Shown here piece after piece: positions 19,138-26,568 of a stretch of 64,000 nucleotides of DNA (position 1 is its first letter; each line of letters starts with the position of its first letter). The notes under the pieces are model-generated. The model was not told the DNA's origin and made no database searches. It saw nothing but the letters and a program-made list of their open reading frames with translations. The stretch spans positions 1 through 64,000 of the forward strand of contig CAJYNG010000011.1 in the NCBI GenBank assembly GCA_913775725.1. Reading direction: 5' to 3'. Source of the DNA: an uncultured Stenotrophomonas sp. (GTDB lineage Bacteria > Pseudomonadota > Gammaproteobacteria > Xanthomonadales > Xanthomonadaceae). A program made the position numbers and the translations under genes.

Positions 19138-20907
19138 GTGCCACGCGCACGCGCCGGCCAGCTCAGTTCCGGCCAGCGGCCGGTACAGCTGCTGGCCGGC
19201 CATGGAGCGGCCCGTGGTACTGCAATGGGCCGGGCGCGGGTGCGCCTGCCGCATGCGCTGGAAGTCGCCGAACAGCGTGTCTCCGCCAACCAGGTCGAGG
19301 CCGAGCTGGCCCGCCTGCACCGCGCGGTGGATGCCGCGCGCACGGAAATGCATGAGCTGCGCCAACGCCTGCAGGGTGCCTTGAATCAGGAAGTGGGCGA
19401 GTTCCTCGACCTGCATGCCCTGCTGCTGGATGACCCCGAACTGCTGTTCGGGCTGGACGAACTGATCCGCAGCGGCCCCTACAGCGCCGGCTATGCACTG
19501 CGCCTGCAGCGTGACCGCTTGGCCAAGGTCTTCGATGGCATGGACGATGCCTACCTGAAGAGCCGCATGGATGACCTGGACCATGTGATCGGCCGTATCC
19601 ACGCTTTCCTGCAGCCCGAACGCCCGCCGGTGGTGAAGGGCCTGGCCGGGGAGATCCTGGTCTGCGACAACATCGCTCCGTCCGAACTGGCGCAGCTGCA
19701 GGCACAGGGGGTGGTCGGCATCGTCACCGCCGCCGGCAGCGCGCTGTCGCACAGCGCGATCCTGGCCCGCAGCCTGCACCTGCCACTGATCGTCAACGTG
19801 CCGCAGCTGCTCAGCCGCATCGCCGATGGCGACGTGCTGATCATCGACGGCGCCGACGGCAGCATCACCGCCAACCCGCAGGCCGACAACCTGCGTGACT
19901 ACCGCGTCCGGCTGAAAGAGCACGCGCGCGAGCAGCGCGAACTCGGCCGCCTGCGCAGCAAACCCAGCCGTACCCGCGACCAGGTCGACATCGCCCTGCT
20001 GGCCAATGCCGAATCGCTGGAAGACGTCACCCAGGCGCATGCGCTCGGCGCGCAGGGACTGGGCCTGTACCGCACCGAATTCCTGTTCCTGCAGCGCAAC
20101 GAGCTGCCGGACGAAGAAGAACAGTTCCAGACCTACCGCGATGCCGCGTTGGGCATGAGCGGGCGACCGGTCACCATCCGCACGCTCGATCTGGGCGCGG
20201 ACAAGGCCGACCGCACCGGCCTGACCCTGAGCAATGAAGAGAACCCGGCGCTGGGACTGCGCGGGGTGCGCCTGTCGTTGGCACGGCCGAAGGTGGCCGA
20301 CACCCAGCTGCGCGCGATCCTGCGCGCCTCGGCCTACGGCAAGCTGCGCGTGCTGGTGCCGATGGTCAGCACCCGCGAGGAACTGCTGGCAGTGCGCCGG
20401 CGCATGCTCAAGCTGACCGAACAGCTGCGCAGCGAAGGTCACATGGTGTCCGACCATGTGCCGCTGGGTGCGATGATCGAGGTGCCCGCTGCGGCGTTGG
20501 CACTGGAAAGCTTCATCGACCTGGTCGACTTCCTGTCGATCGGCACCAACGACCTGGTGCAGTACCTGCTGGCCGCCGACCGCAACAACGAGGCGCTGGG
20601 CGAGCTGTATTCGCCGCTGCATCCGGCCGTGCTGCGGCTGCTGCAGATGGTGATCGAGACCGGCGCGCGCCACCGCATCCCGGTGGCGGTCTGCGGCGAG
20701 ATGGCCGGCGATGCGCGGATGACCCCGCTGCTGCTGGCGCTGGGCCTGGCCGAGTTCAGCCTGCACCCCGGTACGTTGCTGGAGGTGCGCCGCGCGATCC
20801 GCGAGGCCGACCTGTCGGTGCTGCGCGCCCGCGCGCCGAAACTACTGGCCGCGCGCGACCGCCGCGCCATCGAACGCTGGCTGGCGCTGGTGGCGGATAC
20901 GCCCTGA
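19138..20907 (+). CDS. ptsI: PTS phosphoenolpyruvate-protein phosphotransferase (EI)
   Basis: 589 aa, GTG start two bases after the HPr stop. The phospho-His is in AAGSALSHSAILAR (His ~205). The PEP-binding half carries GLYRTEFLFLQR, RTLDLGADK, LGLRGVRLSL, FLSIGTNDLVQYLLAADR and VCGEMAGDA. It has no N-terminal GAF domain, so it is of PtsI rather than PtsP architecture. It would charge the adjacent HPr and thus EIIA(Ntr) and EIIA(Man). Confidence 0.94.
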   Translation: MPRARAGQLSSGQRPVQLLAGHGAARGTAMGRARVRLPHALEVAEQRVSANQVEAELARLHRAVDAARTEMHELRQRLQGALNQEVGEFLDLHALLLDDPELLFGLDELIRSGPYSAGYALRLQRDRLAKVFDGMDDAYLKSRMDDLDHVIGRIHAFLQPERPPVVKGLAGEILVCDNIAPSELAQLQAQGVVGIVTAAGSALSHSAILARSLHLPLIVNVPQLLSRIADGDVLIIDGADGSITANPQADNLRDYRVRLKEHAREQRELGRLRSKPSRTRDQVDIALLANAESLEDVTQAHALGAQGLGLYRTEFLFLQRNELPDEEEQFQTYRDAALGMSGRPVTIRTLDLGADKADRTGLTLSNEENPALGLRGVRLSLARPKVADTQLRAILRASAYGKLRVLVPMVSTREELLAVRRRMLKLTEQLRSEGHMVSDHVPLGAMIEVPAAALALESFIDLVDFLSIGTNDLVQYLLAADRNNEALGELYSPLHPAVLRLLQMVIETGARHRIPVAVCGEMAGDARMTPLLLALGLAEFSLHPGTLLEVRRAIREADLSVLRARAPKLLAARDRRAIERWLALVADTP

Positions 20908-20920
20908 CCCGCCGTCTGGC

Positions 20921-20959
20921 GGGGTCAGATCCCTTTCCACAGGAAAGGGATCTGACCCC
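20921..20959. repeat. GGGGTC...GACCCC palindromic repeat (copy 4, perfect)
   Basis: Perfect 18-bp arms GGGGTCAGATCCCTTTCC / GGAAAGGGATCTGACCCC with a 3-base ACA loop, 14 bases past the EI stop. No U-rich tail follows. Confidence 0.85.
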
Positions 20960-21073
20960 GTTCCCCCTGCGGGGTATGCGTTGAAACATCCCCTTGCGAT
21001 AATGACGCGCTGAACACCCCTGTTGCCGCATCCTTGCCGGGATCGCGGCTTTTCTTATCCCGCGGGAGCTGCG

Positions 21074-22435
21074 ATGGCTGAAGCTGTACGCCACGACAAG
21101 ACTGCGCGCCAACTGCGGATGTTGTCCGATGCACTGGACAGCGGTCGGCTGGGCCCGGTGCGTCGCCTGGTCAACACCCTGGCCCCGGCCGAGATCGGCA
21201 ACCTGCTTGAATCGCTGCCGCCGGGCAAGCGTGCCATCGTGTGGGGCCTGGTCGACCCGGAAGACGACGGCGAAGTACTGGTCCACGTCGGCGAGGAAGT
21301 GCGCGAAAGCCTGCTGGCCGACATGGACCCGGACGAGATCATCGCCGCGGTCGAAGACCTGGACATCGACGATCTGGCCGACCTGGTCGAGGACCTGCCG
21401 GACACGGTCATCGACGAAGTCCTCAAGTCGATGGACCGCGAGAACCGCGAGCGCCTGGAACAGGTGTTGTCCTACCCCGAGGACAGTGCCGGCCGCCTGA
21501 TGAACCCGGACGTGGTGACCGTACGCGCCGACGTCAACGTCGACGTGGTGCTGCGCTACCTGCGCCTGCGCGGCGAACTGCCCGACCACACCGACCACCT
21601 GTTCGTGGTCAGCCGCCGCCACCAGTACCTGGGCCGCGTGTCGCTTGCCTCGTTGGTGACCCACGAGGACACCACCCCGATCAACCGACTGATCGACGAC
21701 GAGCAGCCGGCCATCGATGTCGGCGAGAGCGACCAGGAAGTGGCCCGCCAGTTCTCCGACCATGACTGGATCTCCGCGCCGGTGGTGGATGACAACAACA
21801 TCCTGATCGGCCGCATCACCATCGATGACGTGGTCGACATCATCCGCGGCCAGGCCGAGCACCAGGCGCTGGGCGCCGCCGGTCTGGACGAGGACGAAGA
21901 TCTGTTCAGCCCGGTCTGGCGCGCCATGCGCCGGCGCCTGATGTGGCTGTCGGTGAACCTGTGCACGGCCTTTCTGGCCTCCAGCGTGGTCGGTCACTTC
22001 GAAGGCACCATCGACAAGCTGGTGGCGCTGGCCGTGCTGATGCCGATCGTGGCGGGCCTGGGTGGCAATGCCGGCACCCAGGTGCTGGCGCTGATGGTGC
22101 GCGGCCTGGCGTTGGGCCAGGTGGGCGCCTCCAACGCGCGCACGCTGCTGTGGAAGGAAGTGCGGGTCGCTCTGTTGAACGGTGTGATGCTGGGTTCCGT
22201 GCTGGGGCTGATCGTGCTGGCCTGGTTCCACTCGCCCGGGCTGTCGGCGGTGATCGCCATCGCGCTGACCTGCAACCTGCTGTTCGCTGCACTGGCTGGC
22301 GTACTGGTGCCATTGACCCTGAAACGCTTCGGCTTCGACCCGGCGCTGGCCAGCGGCATCTTCCTCACCGCCGTGACCGACTCGATGGGCTTCTTCACCT
22401 TCCTCGGCCTGGCCACACTGGTACTGCTGCACTGA
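21074..22435 (+). CDS. mgtE: Magnesium transporter MgtE
   Basis: 453 aa, start ATG 21074 after GGGAGC. The cytoplasmic N domain (~1-130: LPPGKRAIVWGLVD..., DLADLVEDLP) is followed by two CBS domains (~135-255: YPEDSAGRLMNPDVVTVRADV..., DWISAPVVDDNNILIGRITI). Five membrane helices follow, with the pore motif PIVAGLGGNAGTQVLALMVRGLALG. It is a Mg-gated Mg2+ channel of the inner membrane. It is flanked by palindromic repeats on both sides. Confidence 0.95.
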   Translation: MAEAVRHDKTARQLRMLSDALDSGRLGPVRRLVNTLAPAEIGNLLESLPPGKRAIVWGLVDPEDDGEVLVHVGEEVRESLLADMDPDEIIAAVEDLDIDDLADLVEDLPDTVIDEVLKSMDRENRERLEQVLSYPEDSAGRLMNPDVVTVRADVNVDVVLRYLRLRGELPDHTDHLFVVSRRHQYLGRVSLASLVTHEDTTPINRLIDDEQPAIDVGESDQEVARQFSDHDWISAPVVDDNNILIGRITIDDVVDIIRGQAEHQALGAAGLDEDEDLFSPVWRAMRRRLMWLSVNLCTAFLASSVVGHFEGTIDKLVALAVLMPIVAGLGGNAGTQVLALMVRGLALGQVGASNARTLLWKEVRVALLNGVMLGSVLGLIVLAWFHSPGLSAVIAIALTCNLLFAALAGVLVPLTLKRFGFDPALASGIFLTAVTDSMGFFTFLGLATLVLLH

Positions 22436-22443
22436 ACCCTGCA

Positions 22444-22475
22444 GGGTCGGATCCCCGCCACGCGGGGCTCTGACC
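22444..22475. repeat. GGGTC...GACCC palindromic repeat (copy 5, short)
   Basis: Arms GGGTCGGATCCCCG and CGGGGCTCTGACCC with a short CCA-type loop between the mgtE stop and the next gene. It is a shorter variant of the family. Confidence 0.75.
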
Positions 22476-22495
22476 CGATCCCAACTGGAACACCC

Positions 22496-22762
22496 ATGGC
22501 AACAACGATCGAAAACTATTTCCAGCCCGGCTGGCGCGACCAGCACCACACCTGCCCGGCCTGCGAATGGAAGGGCAGCTCGCGCGCCATGGTGATGGAG
22601 CTGGACGAGGATGCCACCGAGTACGACTGCCCGGTCTGCGAGAACCCGCTGCTGGTGGTGCTGCATCCGGATATGACGCAGGTACAGGCAGCTGCCGCCG
22701 AAGGCAACGCCGAGGCACAGGAGCAGTTGGACATCATCGCCAGTTTCCCGCGCCCGCAGTGA
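22496..22762 (+). CDS. Small zinc-ribbon protein, unknown function
   Basis: 88 aa. Two CPxC knuckles, HTCPACEW at ~18-25 and YDCPVCEN at ~43-50, predict one zinc ribbon. The rest is acidic with an Ala/Glu-rich helix (AAAEGNAEAQEQL). I know of no function. It starts 20 bases after a repeat and so may not share the mgtE transcript. Confidence 0.8.
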   Translation: MATTIENYFQPGWRDQHHTCPACEWKGSSRAMVMELDEDATEYDCPVCENPLLVVLHPDMTQVQAAAAEGNAEAQEQLDIIASFPRPQ

Positions 22763-22833
22763 CGCGGCGCACGATGCTGCATTGACGTGTGGCGGACTAG
22801 GATGCGGTTACACCTGCCACCTCGGGAAATCCC

Positions 22834-23631
22834 ATGGTCCGTTCGATGTCGCGCTGGCTGCCGCTGCTGGCCCTTCTGATGATGAGCGGTTGCACATCGC
22901 TGCCGGACAGCGCGCGCGGGCGCTTCGAAGCCCGCGCGGTGAAGGTGGAGGGGGAGACCGCCTACTACCAGGTGTTCATTCCCGCCGGCGTGCAGGCCGC
23001 CGCTTCCACCAACCTCCCGGTCATCCTGTTCCTGCACGGCTCCGGCGAACGCGGCGGCGACGGCATCAAGCAGACATATTCGGGGCTGGGCCCCTATCTG
23101 CGCGAGCACCCCGACTTTCCGGCGCTGGTCGTCTTCCCGCAGGCGGCGAAGCACTCGGAATGGAGCGGCCACAACAATCGCATGGCCGTGGCCGCGCTGG
23201 ACGCGACAATCGCCGAATTCGGTGCCGACCCGACGCGGCAGTACCTGACCGGCATGTCGATGGGCGGCTATGGCAGCTGGAACATCGCGCTGGATGACCC
23301 GCACCGCTTTGCCGCGATCGTGCCGGTATGCGGTGCGGTGTTCGCACCGCGCGCGAAGCGGCCGACCCTTTTCGTCGAGCAGGTCGCCCAAGAGGCCGAT
23401 CCGTATGCCGTGATCGCGAAGCGGTTGCAGCGCACACCTATCTGGATTTTTCACGGTGCGCTGGACGACGTGGTACCACCGGACGACGACCGCAGACTGC
23501 ACGCCGCATTCCAGAGCGCCGCTGCACCCGACGTGCGCTACACCGAATACCCGGAAGGCAACCACAACGCCTGGGATGCCACCTATGCGGACCCGGCAAT
23601 GTGGGAATGGCTGTTCGCGCAGAAGCGCTGA
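22834..23631 (+). CDS. Alpha/beta-hydrolase lipoprotein (esterase-like)
   Basis: 265 aa. The lipoprotein signal ends LLMMSGC (Cys 20), so envelope attachment is predicted. Catalytic features are the oxyanion-region FLHGSGERGGDG, the nucleophile elbow TGMSMGGYGSW (Ser), an Asp in FHGALDDVVPPDD and a His in PEGNHNAWD. This is the prolyl-oligopeptidase/phospholipase-like esterase family; the substrate is unknown. SMAG repeats begin 30 bases after the stop. Confidence 0.87.
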   Translation: MVRSMSRWLPLLALLMMSGCTSLPDSARGRFEARAVKVEGETAYYQVFIPAGVQAAASTNLPVILFLHGSGERGGDGIKQTYSGLGPYLREHPDFPALVVFPQAAKHSEWSGHNNRMAVAALDATIAEFGADPTRQYLTGMSMGGYGSWNIALDDPHRFAAIVPVCGAVFAPRAKRPTLFVEQVAQEADPYAVIAKRLQRTPIWIFHGALDDVVPPDDDRRLHAAFQSAAAPDVRYTEYPEGNHNAWDATYADPAMWEWLFAQKR

Positions 23632-23660
23632 GCCACAGCTTCTGCTGGGAAACATCTGTT

Positions 23661-23752
23661 GGTGGATGCCTACCGTTGGTCGGCATGAATGTTGGTGGAT
23701 GCCAACCGTTGGTCGGCTTGGGTATTGGTGGGTGCCGACCGTTGGTCGGCAC
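23661..23752 (+). repeat. Array of three SMAG palindromes left of the RAYT gene
   Basis: Three direct copies with a period of ~33 bases. Each has a GGTGG(A/G)T head and a hairpin around GCCGACC-GTT-GGTCGGC, centred near 23676, 23709 and 23742. The last copy is perfect, GTGCCGACC...GGTCGGCAC, and ends at the RAYT stop codon. The copies are in opposite orientation to those right of the gene. Confidence 0.88.
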
Positions 23753-24243
23753 TATCTCTCCGCTTCGGGGTAATCCATTGCTTGGTAACTCACATCGATC
23801 TCCCATCGGCACCAGGCATACGGATAATCCCCCACGCAGCTCGCCAAGTTCGCCCTGACCGGGTTGGCGACGATGTACATCGCATGGCGAAACAGTGATT
23901 CTTCAGAACGAATGGCGTGATCGTGATAGCTCGATTGCCAGAATCGTCCTGTCCTACCCAGCATGCGGTTGATCCGCAATGCACTGCTCGATTTGAAGCG
24001 TTGCATGATGTGGTCCAGCGAGAACGCTCGGATCTCCACAAGCCAATGGATGTGGTCTGGCATGACCACATAGGCAAGTGAGTGCGTCAGGCCCTCAGCA
24101 TCAATGCGACGGAACACATCCATCACCTCCTGTGCCGCAGTGGCATCATCGAAGTGGCATCGACGTTCCTGGGTGACGGTGGTCAGGATGTAGGATTGCC
24201 CGATCCGGGAATGGCGGCCAAGGCGTAGGCGTGCGCGGTTCAT
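23752..24243 (-). CDS. REP-associated tyrosine transposase (RAYT)
   Basis: 163 aa, single-domain Y1/HUH transposase. The metal-binding HUH motif is MPDHIHWL (His 64 and 66). The conserved FWQSSYHDHAIRSEE block is at ~101-115, and a candidate catalytic Tyr lies in MYIVANPVRA (Tyr ~123). RAYTs process REP-type hairpins and are single-copy domesticated elements without terminal repeats of their own. Both flanks carry SMAG hairpins in inverted orientation. The frame is intact, so the enzyme is probably functional. Confidence 0.93.
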   Translation of the reverse strand: MNRARLRLGRHSRIGQSYILTTVTQERRCHFDDATAAQEVMDVFRRIDAEGLTHSLAYVVMPDHIHWLVEIRAFSLDHIMQRFKSSSALRINRMLGRTGRFWQSSYHDHAIRSEESLFRHAMYIVANPVRANLASCVGDYPYAWCRWEIDVSYQAMDYPEAER

Positions 24244-24356
24244 GGGCCCAAGCGTGCGCCTGCCGGCATCCGTCTTCTATCGGGCAACCACGTCAGTACA
24301 GGTAGGCCCGGAACCATTCAGTGGCTAGGCCCGCACTTCACCGCACTGATGGTTCA

Positions 24357-24427
24357 GTGCCGACCAACGGTCGGCACCCACCGGATAGGATAAGGACAGA
24401 TCAATCGTGCCGACCAACGGTCGGCAC
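24357..24427 (-). repeat. Two SMAG palindromes right of the RAYT gene
   Basis: Identical 21-base hairpins GTGCCGACCAACGGTCGGCA-C at 24357-24377 and 24407-24427, each followed by CCACC. This is the exact reverse complement of the third left-flank copy. They fill the space between RAYT and pyrB; the rest of 24244-24457 shows nothing recognisable. Confidence 0.88.
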
Positions 24428-24457
24428 CCACCAGGGCAGGTCAGCCCACCAGGGCGA

Positions 24458-25408
24458 TCAGCCCAGCAGGGTTTCCAGCACGGCCATGCGCACGGCAACG
24501 CCGTTGGCGACCTGGCGCAGCACCCACGACTGCGGGCCGTCGGCCACGTCGTCGGTGACTTCCACGCCGCGGTTGATCGGGCCCGGGTGCAGCACCGCGG
24601 CATCCTTGCCGGCGCGGGCCAGGCGCTCGTTGGTCAGGCCGTACTGCGCGTGGTACTGCTCCAGCGACGGCACCAGGCCTTCTTCCATGCGCTCGCGCTG
24701 CAGGCGCAGCATCATCAGCGCGTCGACGCCTTCCAGCATCGCGTCGAAATCATCGCCGACCACGCAGCCGTTCAGGGTCTCGTCGTCCGGCAGCAACGAC
24801 TGCGGGCCGCACACGCGGATCTCACCCACGCCCAGCGTGCGCAGCGCATGCAGGTCGGTGCGGGCCACGCGCGAGTGCTTCACGTCGCCGACGATCACTA
24901 CCTTCATCTTCGAAAAATCCGGGCCCTTGGCCTGGCGCAGGGTCAGCATGTCCAGCAGGCCCTGGGTCGGGTGCGCGCTGCGACCGTCACCGGCGTTGAT
25001 CAGTGCGGTGCCCTCGCCCGCCGCTTCGGCCAGTGCGGCCACGGCGCCATCATCGGGGTGGCGCACCACGAAGCCGCGCACGCCCATCGCTTCCAGGTTG
25101 CGCAGCGTGTCGCAGGCGGTTTCGCCCTTGCGCGTGGACGAGGTCGAGGCATCGAAGTTGAGCACATCGGCGCCCAGGCGCTGCGCGGCCAGTTGGAACG
25201 AGCTGCGGGTGCGCGTGGACGGTTCGAAGAACAGCGTGCACACCGCAGAACCGGCCAGCACGTGGCGCTTGTTGCCGACGCGGCCGACTGCGGCATCGCG
25301 GATCTGACCTGCGCGGTCGAGCAGCTGCAGCAGGGTCTCGCGCGGCAGGCCCTCCAGGGTCAGCAGGTGGCGCAGGCGTCCGGAGGCATCGATTTGCTGG
25401 GCGGTCAT
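24458..25408 (-). CDS. pyrB: Aspartate carbamoyltransferase catalytic subunit
   Basis: 316 aa. It forms carbamoyl-aspartate in pyrimidine synthesis. Carbamoyl-phosphate loop FFEPSTRTRSSFQLA at ~60-74, the Lys loop DASTSSTRKGET, HPTQGLLDMLTL, and the aspartate loop LHPGPINRGVEV near the C-terminus are present. No pyrI regulatory subunit is adjacent. It is last of a minus-strand set algH-ruvX-pyrB with short gaps. Confidence 0.95.
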   Translation of the reverse strand: MTAQQIDASGRLRHLLTLEGLPRETLLQLLDRAGQIRDAAVGRVGNKRHVLAGSAVCTLFFEPSTRTRSSFQLAAQRLGADVLNFDASTSSTRKGETACDTLRNLEAMGVRGFVVRHPDDGAVAALAEAAGEGTALINAGDGRSAHPTQGLLDMLTLRQAKGPDFSKMKVVIVGDVKHSRVARTDLHALRTLGVGEIRVCGPQSLLPDDETLNGCVVGDDFDAMLEGVDALMMLRLQRERMEEGLVPSLEQYHAQYGLTNERLARAGKDAAVLHPGPINRGVEVTDDVADGPQSWVLRQVANGVAVRMAVLETLLG

Positions 25409-25423
25409 GGCGGTGTCGGGCAG

Positions 25424-25918
25424 TCAGGGAATGGGGGTGGCGTCGTCGGGGGACGACAGCCAGCGGTCGATGATCACCGCCGCGGCCACGGCATCGAGGG
25501 CGGCCGCATCACGGCGGCGCTTGCGCCCTTCGGCGCGCTCGACGGCGAAGCGGCGGGCGGCCTCGACCGAGCTGGAACGCTCGTCGATCATCACCACCGG
25601 CAGCTTGAAACGTTCCCGCAGCTGGCGGGCGAAGCCCTGCGCACGCTTGCGGTTGGGCTGGTCCTGGCCGTCCAGGGTCAGCGGGTCGCCGACCACCAGG
25701 CCGTCGGGCTTCCATTCCTTGAGCAGGCGTTCGATCGCGGTCCAGTCCGGGCCGTTGCCGTGCACATCGACTACGGCCACCGCGCGCGCATGTGCGGCGA
25801 AGGCACTGCCGATGGCTACACCGATACGGCGCGAGCCGACATCGAAACCCAGAACGGTGCCATCACGGCGGATCGCCGGGGCAGCAGAATCCGGCGCGGG
25901 TGTGATGGGCTCAGACAT
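25424..25918 (-). CDS. ruvX: Putative pre-16S rRNA nuclease RuvX (YqgF)
   Basis: 164 aa RNase H-like fold. [15 protein letters not shown] at ~24-38 gives the first catalytic Asp; [24 protein letters not shown] (second acidic pair) and [13 protein letters not shown] complete the core. It processes 16S rRNA 5' ends in E. coli. Its start overlaps the algH stop by 8 bases. Confidence 0.93.
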   Translation of the reverse strand: MSEPITPAPDSAAPAIRRDGTVLGFDVGSRRIGVAIGSAFAAHARAVAVVDVHGNGPDWTAIERLLKEWKPDGLVVGDPLTLDGQDQPNRKRAQGFARQLRERFKLPVVMIDERSSSVEAARRFAVERAEGRKRRRDAAALDAVAAAVIIDRWLSSPDDATPIP

Positions 25919-26477
25919 GGCCGCTGTAGTCGGTCAGCCGGAACAGGTCCACGCCGATGCGCGAGGCCGCACCCTGCCAGCGCTGCTCCAGCGGCAGCTG
26001 GAACACCAGTTCGGCATCGGCCGGCACGGTCAGCCAGCTGTTCTCGGACAGCTCGCTTTCCAGCTGCCCTGCCCCCCAACCGGCACAGCCGAGGGTGACC
26101 ACAGCATTGGCCGGGCCTTCGCCACGTGCCATCGCCTCGAGGATGTCGCGCGAGGTGGTCAGGTACAGGCCTTCACCCACGATCAGGCTGGAATCCCATG
26201 CGCGCGCGTCGTCATGGATGACGAAGCCGCGTTCGGGATGCACCGGGCCGCCATTGAGCACCATGCGCGCCTGCAGGTCGCCATCACCGGTGGTGATGTC
26301 CATCTGTGCCAGCACTTCGCCCAGCGTGTACTCGGAAGGCTGGTTGACCAGCACGCCCATCGCCCCGTTCTCGTCGTGCTGGCAGATCAGCGCGACGCTG
26401 CGGGCGAAGGTCGCGTCGAGCAGCGACGGCAGCGCGACGAGCAGGTGATCGGCAAGGGAAGTCGGCGTAACAGGCAT
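25911..26477 (-). CDS. YqgE/AlgH family protein
   Basis: 188 aa. Family marks are [33 protein letters not shown] at the N-terminus, [17 protein letters not shown], and the C-terminal [23 protein letters not shown]. It is linked with ruvX and pyrB as in many gammaproteobacteria. The biochemical role is unresolved; alginate regulation was suggested in pseudomonads. Confidence 0.93.
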   Translation of the reverse strand: MPVTPTSLADHLLVALPSLLDATFARSVALICQHDENGAMGVLVNQPSEYTLGEVLAQMDITTGDGDLQARMVLNGGPVHPERGFVIHDDARAWDSSLIVGEGLYLTTSRDILEAMARGEGPANAVVTLGCAGWGAGQLESELSENSWLTVPADAELVFQLPLEQRWQGAASRIGVDLFRLTDYSGHV

Positions 26478-26568
26478 GCCCCCATTCTACCTGCTGGGGG
26501 CGGGATGGTCGCGCGATGGACGCGTGCGGCGATCGGCTAGGATGGTGCTTTGCCATGGAAGGTCGTCG

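Noticed and set aside
18343-20766. Very long minus-strand open frames opposite EI/HPr (also 1002-2378 plus, 20756-22666 minus, 59413-61080 minus)
   Set aside because: They are antisense frames of high-GC genes with low-complexity Arg/Gln/His-rich translations and no domain; the sense genes have full family signatures.
20921-20959. Rho-independent terminator after EI
   Set aside because: The stem is perfect but no T-run follows on either strand, and the same sequence recurs in five other places; treated as a repeat.
23661-23752. CRISPR-like direct repeats with ~33-base period
   Set aside because: The units are hairpins with variable stems and only ~10 bases between, no spacers of constant length, no cas genes; they are SMAG palindromes.
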